Of a stretch of DNA of 57,848 nucleotides, positions 25,482 through 33,114 are shown in pieces. Source of the DNA: Nitrospira sp. (GTDB taxonomy: Bacteria; Nitrospirota; Nitrospiria; Nitrospirales; Nitrospiraceae); assembly GCA_009594995.1 (NCBI GenBank), contig VOPR01000060.1, forward strand, positions 1 to 57,848, read 5' to 3'. The notes under the pieces are model-generated. The model searched no databases. It worked only from the letters and a program-made list of their open reading frames with translations, and was not told where the DNA came from. The stretch's first letter is position 1; each line of letters opens with the position of its first letter. Position numbers and translations under genes: made by a program.

Positions 25482-27032
25482 CTACAGCATCCCCTCCAAC
25501 TCCTTCATCCCCCGCTGAATCTCCTCCTCGAGCTGACCCAATTCAGCAAGGATCTCCTTCGGCGGGCGGTGTTCGACTGCCTCGTGCACCACTTCCTTGT
25601 AACGGTTGAGCGAGAGGTCGTAACCCTGCGCTGCGATATCGGCCTTGGGCACACAGAAGCTCTGCGCGGTACGCAGGCTTTCTCGTTCATTGCCGTCTCG
25701 CTGCGTCCAACGCCTGAGCACGTCGGGCAGATTGTTCTTTGCCTGCTCGTCTTCGGTGAGCGCCGTCTTCGGCACAGGACCGAGCTTGTCCTCTGGCAGC
25801 AATGGCGTGCGCTTATCGTCGAGGCTCCAGCCGTCGGCCTCCACGTCGTAGAACCAGACGAAGTCCGTGCCGCCGGAGTTGGTCTTGGTAAAGACCAGAA
25901 TCGCCGTCGAGACGCCTGCATAGGGCTTGAACACGCCGCCGGGCAACTTGACCACGGCGTCGAGCTTTTGGTCCTCCACCAGGATGCGGCGCAATTCCTT
26001 GTGCGCCTTGCTGGAGCCGAACAACACGCCATCTGGAACGATGACAGCCGCGCGCCCGCCCGGCTTGAGCAGTCGGAGAAAGAGCGCCAGGAAAAGCAAT
26101 TCGGTCTTTTTGGTTTTTACGATCTGGAGCAGGTCCTTGGCGGTATTTTCGTAGTCGAGGCTGCCGGCGAAAGGCGGATTGGCCAGCACCAGCGTGTATT
26201 TCTCCTCCTCACCGGCATGGTCCTGCGCGAGGGAGTCGCGGTAGCGGATGTCTGGATTTTCCACGCCATGCAGCAGCATGTTCATGCTGCCGATGCGCAA
26301 CATCGTGTTGTCGAAGTCGAAGCCATGGAACATCGCGTGATGGAAGTGTTCCCGTTGCTTGGAGTCATGCAGGAGTTTTGGGTGCCGTTCGCGCAGGTAC
26401 TCCCCTGCCGCCACGAGAAAGCCCGCGGTCCCGCAAGCCGGATCACAAATCACATCGGCTGGCTGCGGTGCGGTCAGCTCGACCATCAGTCGGATGATGT
26501 GGCGCGGCGTGCGAAATTGGCCGTTCTGCCCGGCACTGGCGATCTTGGCCAACATATACTCGTACACATCACCCTTGGTGTCGCGCTCGTCCATCGGCAC
26601 GTGATCAAGCAAATCCACGACCTTCGCCAGCAAGGCCGGCGTGGGAATGGTGAAGCGCGCATCTTTCATATGGTGCGCATAGGTGGAGTCGCCTGTGCCG
26701 AGTTGGCGCGCGAGATCGCTGCGCAGATAAGGAAAGAGATGCTCGCCGACCAGGGCGTACATGTCGGCGGCGGCAAAATGTTTGAAGCGCGACCACCGAT
26801 AGTCTTCGAAGGAACGGCCCTTGGTGTCTTTCCCCTTAGAAAAAACTCGCCGCGCCATGGGCTGCTTCAGCCGGTTCGCCTTGTTTTCTTCCAGCGTGTG
26901 GAGGTCATCGAGACGGCGGAGGAAGAGCAAATAGGTGATCTGTTCAATCACCTCCAGGGGGTTGGAAATGCCTCCGGACCAGAACGAATCCCAGATACGG
27001 TCGATTTGGCTGCGAATGTCACCGGTCAACAT
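25482..27032 (-). CDS. hsdM: Type I restriction-modification N6-adenine methyltransferase
   Basis: 516 residues. HsdM N-terminal helical domain (MLTGDIRSQIDRIWDSFWSG ... TYLLFLRRLDDL), then the SAM-binding motif I DPACGTAGFL (197 on) and the catalytic motif IV NPPF (285-288), and the HsdM pattern GQFRTPRHIIRLMVEL. It methylates adenine in both half-sites together with HsdS and forms the restriction complex with HsdR. First gene of the hsdM-hsdS-fic-hsdR order. A perfect palindrome is found 84 to 113 bases upstream of the start. Confidence 0.95.
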   Translation of the reverse strand: MLTGDIRSQIDRIWDSFWSGGISNPLEVIEQITYLLFLRRLDDLHTLEENKANRLKQPMARRVFSKGKDTKGRSFEDYRWSRFKHFAAADMYALVGEHLFPYLRSDLARQLGTGDSTYAHHMKDARFTIPTPALLAKVVDLLDHVPMDERDTKGDVYEYMLAKIASAGQNGQFRTPRHIIRLMVELTAPQPADVICDPACGTAGFLVAAGEYLRERHPKLLHDSKQREHFHHAMFHGFDFDNTMLRIGSMNMLLHGVENPDIRYRDSLAQDHAGEEEKYTLVLANPPFAGSLDYENTAKDLLQIVKTKKTELLFLALFLRLLKPGGRAAVIVPDGVLFGSSKAHKELRRILVEDQKLDAVVKLPGGVFKPYAGVSTAILVFTKTNSGGTDFVWFYDVEADGWSLDDKRTPLLPEDKLGPVPKTALTEDEQAKNNLPDVLRRWTQRDGNERESLRTAQSFCVPKADIAAQGYDLSLNRYKEVVHEAVEHRPPKEILAELGQLEEEIQRGMKELEGML

Positions 27033-27115
27033 GATATTTCTTAGTCTGTCCTCTTCATAGACTTACTACACAGCCTTGTTTGCCGCCGCAGAATACCCGT
27101 TTCGCATCTTTAATT

Positions 27116-27145
27116 CACCGGCATTTTTACCGGTAAATGCCGGTG
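27116..27145. repeat. Perfect 11-bp inverted repeat upstream of hsdM
   Basis: CACCGGCATTT at 27116-27126 pairs exactly with AAATGCCGGTG at 27135-27145. The 8-base centre TTACCGGT contains a further ACCGGT palindrome. It lies between the end of the Asn-Pro repeat gene (72 bases) and the hsdM start (84 bases), both minus strand. No T-run follows, so an operator is more likely than a terminator. Confidence 0.65.
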
Positions 27146-27217
27146 GTGAGTGCCTAGGGATTGGGGATTGTCGCTCGACTCTCGCGAAGCGTCCTTCGCT
27201 GAAAGGCATGAGTCAGC

Positions 27218-27598
27218 TCACCGCCTCTTCCCCATGCCTCCCCCACCATCCAACGGCGCAAACGGCACACTTGGATTGAACTCATTGATCGGATTCAACG
27301 GATTCTCGGGGCGATAGCGATTGACCGGATTGAACGGATTGTTGGGGTTGAACTGGTTGATCGGATTGGCGGGGTTGCCGGGATCAAACCGGTTGATCGG
27401 ATTAAACGGGTTTGTCGGGTCGTAGGCGTTGATGGGATTCAGCGGGTTGCCGGGCTGGTACTGATTGATGGGATTGAAGATATTGAAGTCCCGCTGGTAC
27501 TTGTCGTCGAAGCCGGGCTCTGCTCTACCTGTCCCGGTCATCGCCACGAGCAGAAACAATCCGACGATCATTCCGCCCTGCACCTGAGCCTCTCGCAT
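27218..27598 (-). CDS. Secreted Asn-Pro-rich repeat protein
   Basis: 126 residues with an N-terminal hydrophobic signal (MIVGLFLLVAMTGTGRA). Residues 41-112 are six near-perfect 12-residue repeats of the form xNP(I/V)NxYxPxNP, for example LNPINAYDPTNP and FNPINRFDPGNP. The tail is Gly-rich and basic (GGGGMGKRR). Such regular N-P turns should give an extended or solenoid, hydrophilic structure. No family recognised; it resembles repetitive envelope proteins in style only. GGGAGG lies close before the ATG. It is divergent from the beta-propeller gene. Confidence 0.65.
   Translation of the reverse strand: MREAQVQGGMIVGLFLLVAMTGTGRAEPGFDDKYQRDFNIFNPINQYQPGNPLNPINAYDPTNPFNPINRFDPGNPANPINQFNPNNPFNPVNRYRPENPLNPINEFNPSVPFAPLDGGGGMGKRR
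27263..27478 (-). repeat. 36-bp coding tandem repeat (six 12-residue units)
   Basis: DNA repeats with a period of 36 bases encode the six NP units of the secreted protein. The units differ at several positions, mostly third bases and the variable residues. It is coding, not a CRISPR array: the frame stays open across all units and no spacer-like unique segments are interspersed. Confidence 0.8.
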
Positions 27599-27901
27599 GG
27601 CCGCCTCCCTTGTGCCTATTCACTTCTGCCGGCAGCATACTCCAAGACTGTGACATCCGGGGTCACAATGGGATGGGCATGTCCGTTAGGCCATGCAGCG
27701 CGCCGCTTCTTGCTCCGGCCTTCGCCTCGGATGGTGTTGGCAAGTCGCTACGACGGCGGCATCATGACTAATCCCCTAGCCTTCTTTCATCTCACCTTCT
27801 CAGAAATAGTTCCATTCCCACTGCGGTCCCTTGCGTATGTCCCATTACAGGAGTACCCTTTTCACTGCTCATCCGCCCTACTCTCTCTAAGGAGGCCTGC
27901 C
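27599..27901. other. Divergent intergenic region with inverted repeat TGTGAC-N7-GTCACA
   Basis: About 300 bases between the divergent NP-repeat and beta-propeller genes; it must hold both promoters, but no consensus -35/-10 pair stands out. TGTGAC (27649-27654) and GTCACA (27662-27667) form a 6-bp inverted repeat with 7 bases between. The ribosome-binding site of the propeller gene (AAGGAGG) lies at its right edge. No gene is supported inside. Confidence 0.45.
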
Positions 27902-29086
27902 ATGGGACGCGTCCGACTCCTCGCCTGTCTTGCTCTGCTGTTCCTTTCCTGTACCTCGATCGCCTCGGCGGAACTGCTGGCGCTCTTGAATTATGAGAGC
28001 AAGCCGAACCAGCCGGTGCGGCGCGAAGGGATCGCGATCATGGAGATCGATCCCGATGCGGCGGACTTCGGCAAGATCCTCATGGATATTCCGCTGCCGC
28101 CGGACCTTGTCGCGCATCACATTTTCTTCAACCGCGACCGGACCAAGGCCTATCTCACGGCCTTGAACAAGAGCCTGCTGCATGTCGTGGATCTCACCCG
28201 CTTCCCCTACCGGCTGCGCGCCATCGAGGTGCCGGATTGTCAGGTGTTGGAAGATCTGGTGGTGTCGGAAGATAACCGCACCTGGTACCTCACCTGCATG
28301 GGATCGAGCGCCGTGATCATGGGGAACGCGGTGACCGACCGGCCGACGAAAACGATTCGCACCGGGAATGGCGATCCCGTGTCCGTGCTCTATCCGCACG
28401 GCATAGCGATCCATAACGGCATCGATCGCGTGCTGGTCACCAGCACGGTGAAACCCGACATGTCCGACGCCGGTGATTCCGTCACGGTGATCGAGGCCAG
28501 CACCGGCGCGGTGCTTTCTACGCATAGGGTGGCGTCCAAGCCCGCTCCCGCCAAGTCGGCCCCGGTCGAAGTGATGTTTGTCCCGAAGGCCAATCCCCCG
28601 GTGGTGCACATCACGAACATGATGGAAGGCACGCTGTGGGCCGGCATCTGGGACCCGACGACGAAGTCGTTTACCTTCTCGCAGATCGATGACTTCGGGC
28701 CGCGCCAACAGGGCATGCCGTTGGAGATGCTCTACAACGCGAAGGGCGACCGCCTCTACGTCACGACGGCCAAGCCGGGCTTCGTCAACATCTACGACAA
28801 CAGCGATCCGCGCCAACCGAAATTTCTCCAGGCCATTGCCGCCGCCGGCGGCGCTCACCATTCGGTGCTGTCACCCGATGAGCATTATCTCTTCGTGCAG
28901 AATAGCCTGCTCAATCTGGACGGCATCAGCGACGGGTCGATTACCGTGATCGATCTGGAAAAGGGCGGCACGGTGATGGGCAGCATCGATACGCTGAAAT
29001 CGCAGGGGTTCAACCCCAACTGCATCATGCTGCTCCCCAATCATTTTCGCGAGAGCAGCTTGCGGGCGCGGCTGATTTTGGAATGA
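27902..29086 (+). CDS. Secreted YVTN/YncE-like beta-propeller protein
   Basis: 394 residues with a signal peptide (LLACLALLFLSCTSIASA; the SCTS could also be a lipobox, less likely). The body is made of propeller-blade repeats such as AYLTALNKSLLHVVDLTRFP, TWYLTCMGSSAVIM, DRLYVTTAKPGFVNIYDNSD and DEHYLFVQNSLLNLDG, as in YncE/lactonase-type propellers. The start is set by AAGGAGG six bases before the ATG; the open frame from 27650 is not coding. It is probably a periplasmic scaffold or ligand-binding protein; ligand unknown. Confidence 0.75.
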   Translation: MGRVRLLACLALLFLSCTSIASAELLALLNYESKPNQPVRREGIAIMEIDPDAADFGKILMDIPLPPDLVAHHIFFNRDRTKAYLTALNKSLLHVVDLTRFPYRLRAIEVPDCQVLEDLVVSEDNRTWYLTCMGSSAVIMGNAVTDRPTKTIRTGNGDPVSVLYPHGIAIHNGIDRVLVTSTVKPDMSDAGDSVTVIEASTGAVLSTHRVASKPAPAKSAPVEVMFVPKANPPVVHITNMMEGTLWAGIWDPTTKSFTFSQIDDFGPRQQGMPLEMLYNAKGDRLYVTTAKPGFVNIYDNSDPRQPKFLQAIAAAGGAHHSVLSPDEHYLFVQNSLLNLDGISDGSITVIDLEKGGTVMGSIDTLKSQGFNPNCIMLLPNHFRESSLRARLILE

Positions 29087-29128
29087 TCCGGCGTGGACAC
29101 TGAACGCCGCCAATGACGGTGACTGTCG

Positions 29129-30481
29129 TTAGGACGGCTGCGATTCGGAGGGCTGCGCGGCCTCGGCCTGGTAGCGCACCGTGGCTGGCACGGCGGCGGG
29201 GCTGTTGCGCCCGGCATCGAGAAGAATCGCCACGAGCATGTCGCTCATGACGTTCACGCCGGAGCGGGCGCGGGCGATGATCCAATCCACCGTCATGATC
29301 AGCGGAATGGCGGCGGCAATGACGTGGTCCGGCAGGCCCGCGGCCGACAGGACCAGCGGCAACACAATCATCCCGGCTTCGGGAATACCCGCGACGCCCG
29401 CCCCCGCAATGATGGACGCCGCGACGATCAGGAACTGGCTGAGCATCGGCAGATCGTACCCTAAAGCCTGGGCGAGAAAGAGCGCGGCCATCGCTTCGTA
29501 GAGCGTGATGCCGTCGTTGTTGAGATTCGTCCCGACACAGGCCGCCAGGCGCGAGGATTGCGCCGAGACGTTCATGCGATTCAGGCAATGCAGCGTGACC
29601 GGCACGGTGGCGAGGCTGCTGTTGCAGGACATGGCCGTCATGATGGCATCGGCCCCTTCCCCCAGATAGACCTTCGGGGATTTCTTGCCCACGAACCAGG
29701 CGACGAGCGGGTAATAGATCAGCGCATGGATGGTCAGCCCTGCAAGCATGGCCACGAGAAAAATCCAGAGAATGGAGAAGACGCCCACGCCCGACTTGCC
29801 GACCACCTGCGCCACCACGCCGAAGACGGCGAGCGGCACCAGGTGAATGATCCAGCCGAGTATCCGCACCAGCCATTCATAGATCCATTCGACGACGCGC
29901 ACGATGGCAAGATCATCCTCGCCACGCTGGGCCGCGTTGGTGTGCAGACGCCGGAGCAGCGCGCCGATGACCAGAGCCAGGAGCACGACGCCGATGATGT
30001 TATTGGTGGAAAACGGCGCCAGGATGGTGCGGGGAATATAGGCCGCCAGATCTTCGATCGGCGTTTGCGAGGTCGCCACTTTGGCCGGTGACTTGGACCC
30101 GGGCACGAGCTGCAGCAATTGATCGACGTGGCCCTGCCAGGACAGGCCGGGCTGCCAGGTGTTCATGATCACCAGGCCGATCGTCATGGCGACGGTCACA
30201 TTGACGAGACAGATGACGAGCAGCCTGGTCCCCTGACTGAGTGGCAGGCTGGTGCGGATGAGCGCATCGAGAATCGCGAAGAAGATGAGCGGGATCGCCA
30301 GGGTCTTGAGCAGCTGGACGACGAACATGCCGAGCTTGCCCAACTGCGCGTTCGTGATGCCGCCCAGGTAGGGTTCCTGGCCGAAGATCACGCCGAGCAG
30401 ACCGCCGCAAATCACGGCGATGAGCACCTGGGTGTACAGGGGCATCGGCAGGCAGTTGGTTGTGGATTTGGTCGTGGTCAT
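29129..30481 (-). CDS. Dicarboxylate/amino acid:cation symporter (DAACS)
   Basis: 450 residues with eight hydrophobic segments and two re-entrant loops. Hairpin 1 reads AMSCNSSLATVPVTL where the family has a Ser-rich loop, and the transmembrane 7 motif GTNLNNDGITLYE corresponds to the family's NMDGT cation-binding motif, here NNDGI. Hairpin 2 is GAGVAGIPEAGMIVLPLVL, and the transmembrane 8 motif VDWIIARARSGVNVMSD matches VDWxxxRxRTxxNVxGD. Na+/H+-coupled uptake of C4-dicarboxylates or acidic amino acids is expected. The NMDGT variation may alter specificity. Monocistronic, convergent with the propeller gene. Confidence 0.9.
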   Translation of the reverse strand: MTTTKSTTNCLPMPLYTQVLIAVICGGLLGVIFGQEPYLGGITNAQLGKLGMFVVQLLKTLAIPLIFFAILDALIRTSLPLSQGTRLLVICLVNVTVAMTIGLVIMNTWQPGLSWQGHVDQLLQLVPGSKSPAKVATSQTPIEDLAAYIPRTILAPFSTNNIIGVVLLALVIGALLRRLHTNAAQRGEDDLAIVRVVEWIYEWLVRILGWIIHLVPLAVFGVVAQVVGKSGVGVFSILWIFLVAMLAGLTIHALIYYPLVAWFVGKKSPKVYLGEGADAIMTAMSCNSSLATVPVTLHCLNRMNVSAQSSRLAACVGTNLNNDGITLYEAMAALFLAQALGYDLPMLSQFLIVAASIIAGAGVAGIPEAGMIVLPLVLSAAGLPDHVIAAAIPLIMTVDWIIARARSGVNVMSDMLVAILLDAGRNSPAAVPATVRYQAEAAQPSESQPS

Positions 30482-30593
30482 AGATAACTGAACTCTGGAG
30501 ATTACCCCGTTTCATGGTCGGAATGCACCATGTGGGGCGTGAACGGTGGCACGTGAAGGGTGAGAAGTCGGAAAACGCCAGAGAGGTGACTGA

Positions 30594-31022
30594 CTATACG
30601 ACTGACAGTTCGCTCAGTAAGATGATTGATCCTCTCCGCCGAGCGGCCCGCTCATAGCGAGCATCTGCTGTGACTAGAACGGTGTCCGGCAATGTCAATG
30701 CCACCGCGTGATACAACGTGTCGAACACATGATGATTCAGGGCTCGTGCCAGCTCGCACGCGGTCAGGTACACATTCGGCCCATTCTCTATCGGTAGGTC
30801 CATGGCATAGAGGTCGGAAACGTCAGCCGCAGCGGTCTCCGGGCTGAGGCGAACCAACACGGCCGCGGTTTCAGCCAGCCAGTGCACCGGTTGAAAAATC
30901 TTCACCCGGCCGCTTCTCAACCCATCGAGCAGCATCAACGCCTGTTCGACATCGGCCTCGTCCTCTCGTTGAGGCAATAGCCATTTCACAACCACACTGG
31001 CATCAACGACGACCCGTGTCAT
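30594..31022 (-). CDS. VapC-type PIN-domain toxin
   Basis: 142 residues with the four acidic residues of the PIN RNase fold: Asp7 (VVVDASVVVKWL), Glu51 (LAETAAVL), Asp101 (VFDTLYHAVAL) and Asp120 (VTADARY). PIN toxins cut tRNA or rRNA in a Mg2+-dependent way. Its ATG overlaps the antitoxin stop (ATGA), the usual arrangement in a toxin-antitoxin operon. Confidence 0.9.
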   Translation of the reverse strand: MTRVVVDASVVVKWLLPQREDEADVEQALMLLDGLRSGRVKIFQPVHWLAETAAVLVRLSPETAAADVSDLYAMDLPIENGPNVYLTACELARALNHHVFDTLYHAVALTLPDTVLVTADARYERAARRRGSIILLSELSVV

Positions 31023-31252
31023 GGCCGACCGCTCTCCCGAGCCTGTCGAATAGCGCGTGCGGCTACTGGTCGTTTGGTTCGTCGACGACTTAATAGAGAG
31101 TCGATCGCGTCACTCCGGCGTTTCAACATGAGCTGTTCCTCAACCGCCTGAGCCATGAGATCGGCAATCACCCGGCTTTTATTCTGACCCGCAAATGCCC
31201 TGTCAAATCTCTTCTTCACATCCTCCGGGACACTAAAATTCACCGTCGCCAC
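31019..31252 (-). CDS. VapB-type antitoxin
   Basis: 77 residues; the N-terminus VNFSVPEDVKKRFDRAFA is ribbon-helix-helix-like and binds DNA in the family, and the positively charged C-terminus (LSRRRTKRPVAARAIRQARE) would wrap the toxin. It overlaps the downstream PIN toxin gene by four bases and probably autoregulates the pair. Confidence 0.8.
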   Translation of the reverse strand: MATVNFSVPEDVKKRFDRAFAGQNKSRVIADLMAQAVEEQLMLKRRSDAIDSLLSRRRTKRPVAARAIRQARESGRP

Positions 31253-31430
31253 CGCAACCTCCTATTCGCTACAGTTAATGAACTCTTCAACATACGCATT
31301 GTCTGGCGAGGTGACTGAGAAGTCAAGGCATGACGTCAAACACCAGTGCGGAGCTGATCGACGACGAATGGTTCGCAGAAGCAGTGCAGGCCTGAGATTC
31401 AGAAAAGATTGGAACGATGATATACGCTGG

Positions 31431-32414
31431 CTATGCCTGACTGATGCGGCGGGCTTCGTCGACGACGGCTTGATGCAGACTCTCCGGCTTGAGAACCTTG
31501 ACGCCGCTCCCGAAGCTAAGCACCCACCCGACCAACTCTCTGGTATCGGCCACGGAGAGGGTCATGCGCAGGCCCCCGCCTTTTGTCCGTTTGATGTGTT
31601 GGGTGGCATGCCAGACTCGATCCTTTATCCAAACGGCAGTGGCTTTGTTGAATTCCAATTCCACTTCGATACGCGGGCCACGCATGACCGTGAGCGCATC
31701 CTGCACGAAGGCATCGAGATCGAAATGCAGCGGCATCTGGTAGGGATGATCGGTGAGCGTGACGGATTTGATGCGCTCCACCGCGAACATGCGCGGCTCC
31801 CGCCGCAGGTGGCAATAGGCAATAAGGTAGAGGCCGCCGGCGGCGTACCAGAGCCGATAGGGATCGACCTCCCGTCTAGTCGTGCGCCCGCGCGAGGCGG
31901 AGTCGTAGCGGATCTGCACGGTGGTCGCGTCGGCGATGGCCCTGGTGAGACGGTCGATGGTTTCGCGATGTTGCCGGTACCGCTTGTGCGGGCCGAGCCC
32001 CACGCTGAACGTGCCGTCGAGTTGCTGCACCAACGCGACCCCTTGCGCCGGGAGTGCCGCGGCCGCTTTGCCCAGCGCGGATTGCAGGGAGGTATGGAGT
32101 TCGGTGCCTTCCAGCGGCGTGATGAGACGGCGGCTGAACGTGAGGGCCATCAGTTCGGAGGGAGAGAATCGCAACCCCGGCACATTGCGAAACCCCTCCA
32201 TGAGTCGCCAGCAGGTATGGCCGTTGATGCGTTCGGTGACGAGGGGGTAGCCCACCTCTTCCAGCGCGGCGAGATCACGGCGAAGGGTGCGGGGATGGCG
32301 GGTGGATCCGGGCGCGAGCGACTCTGCCAATTGCTCCAGCGTGAGGCCCTGCCGCGAAGCCTCCAATTGCTTCAACACGACTAACAGACGCACCGCCTGA
32401 TCGTTGCGCGCCAT
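31431..32414 (-). CDS. WYL-domain transcriptional regulator
   Basis: 327 residues: N-terminal winged helix (RLLVVLKQLEASRQGLTLEQLA ... HPRTLRRDLAALEEVGYPL) followed by a WYL domain (IRYDSASRGRTTRREVDPYRLWYAAGGLYLIAYCH) and the WCX C-terminal region. The domain often senses nucleic-acid or nucleotide ligands and regulates defence or DNA-damage genes. It stands alone between VapBC and the MoaD-like gene, so its target is not evident. Confidence 0.85.
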   Translation of the reverse strand: MARNDQAVRLLVVLKQLEASRQGLTLEQLAESLAPGSTRHPRTLRRDLAALEEVGYPLVTERINGHTCWRLMEGFRNVPGLRFSPSELMALTFSRRLITPLEGTELHTSLQSALGKAAAALPAQGVALVQQLDGTFSVGLGPHKRYRQHRETIDRLTRAIADATTVQIRYDSASRGRTTRREVDPYRLWYAAGGLYLIAYCHLRREPRMFAVERIKSVTLTDHPYQMPLHFDLDAFVQDALTVMRGPRIEVELEFNKATAVWIKDRVWHATQHIKRTKGGGLRMTLSVADTRELVGWVLSFGSGVKVLKPESLHQAVVDEARRISQA

Positions 32415-32513
32415 CTACGGTCCTCAACCTTGGCCGGCCGATTTTGCGGCGCCAGTGTAGCAGGATGCCGAAACGCCCGCCAGCGGGACGGGCATGCGCC
32501 GGGAAGCGCCGGG

Positions 32514-32792
32514 TCAGGTGGGAATATCGGTGGTGCCGTCGTAGGAGGCGCGTGATTGATGGGCGATTTTCAGCACGTCGCCGTCCTTCACGATGGAATC
32601 GAGGGACCCGACTTTGCGATTCACAGTCACCAATAATTCACCGCGCACCACGAACGGCGCCAGCGCATCTAATAGATCCGCGTTGCCCTCGATCAAGTTT
32701 TTAATGGCCACCGGTCCGTCCAGATCGAGGTCCAGCTCCGGTTCAGTGACGCGTTGTTGCAATGTCGGTCCGAGAATCAACACTTTCACCAT
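32514..32792 (-). CDS. MoaD/ThiS-like small ubiquitin-fold protein without GG tail
   Basis: 92 residues. VKVLILGPTLQQRV ... LLVTVNRKVGSLDSIVKDGDVLKIAHQSRA matches the beta-grasp sulfur-carrier fold, in particular the VTVNxK..L...V.DGD pattern of MoaD/ThiS. The functional C-terminal Gly-Gly is absent; the protein ends ASYDGTTDIPT. It may be a non-conjugated beta-grasp protein or one whose tail is trimmed. It follows the diheme cytochrome and fused dehydrogenase genes on the same strand with a 79-base gap. Confidence 0.6.
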   Translation of the reverse strand: MVKVLILGPTLQQRVTEPELDLDLDGPVAIKNLIEGNADLLDALAPFVVRGELLVTVNRKVGSLDSIVKDGDVLKIAHQSRASYDGTTDIPT

Positions 32793-32871
32793 GATCTACC
32801 GCTCCTTCACTCTCAGTATGAATCGTCATTGAACCATCGAACCCGACGTCTCCCTCAGCATCTGTCTCCCT

Positions 32872-33114
32872 CTATCCTTGCGCCCGGGCGTGGCAATGCA
32901 GGCAATCCTGCCGTTTGGGATGTTGCACGGGTAAGGGGCGAACGGCGGCCGGCGCGTGGCAGGTCAGGCAATCCTTCTCTACCGTCACCGCCTGATGGGC
33001 ACTGTTGGCCGGTACTTTTGGATTGCGGTCTCGAGGCGACGGCAGCAACGCCACGCCCCCGACGACGAGCAGCGCCAGCACCACAAAAATCAGATCTACT
33101 TTGCGAAAGGTCAT
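32872..33114 (-). CDS. Membrane-anchored diheme c-type cytochrome
   Basis: 80 residues. One N-terminal membrane helix (VDLIFVVLALLVVGGVALL), then two CxxCH heme sites, CLTCH (49-53) and CLHCH (71-75), with HP (65-66) and an earlier His40 as possible distal ligands. The short size makes this a minimal diheme module exposed to the periplasm. Its ATG overlaps the TGA of the fused dehydrogenase gene (ATGA), so it is translationally coupled; likely function is to accept electrons from that enzyme's quinone or Fe-S side. Confidence 0.85.
   Translation of the reverse strand: MTFRKVDLIFVVLALLVVGGVALLPSPRDRNPKVPANSAHQAVTVEKDCLTCHAPAAVRPLPVQHPKRQDCLHCHARAQG

Noticed and set aside
25569..27044. Long plus-strand open frame opposite hsdM
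   Set aside because: The minus strand encodes a full HsdM with DPACGTAGF and NPPF; the plus frame has no recognisable domain and is a high-GC shadow.
27263..27478. 36-base periodic repeat resembling a CRISPR array
   Set aside because: The repeats are coding (six 12-residue units), differ between units, and have no unique spacers between them.
27649..27667. CRP-type TGTGA-N6-TCACA site
   Set aside because: The spacing between TGTGA and TCACA here is nine, not six, so it is not a CRP consensus.
31278..32384. 368-residue plus-strand frame opposite the WYL regulator
   Set aside because: The WYL gene is complete with helix-turn-helix and WYL domain; the plus frame has no family features.
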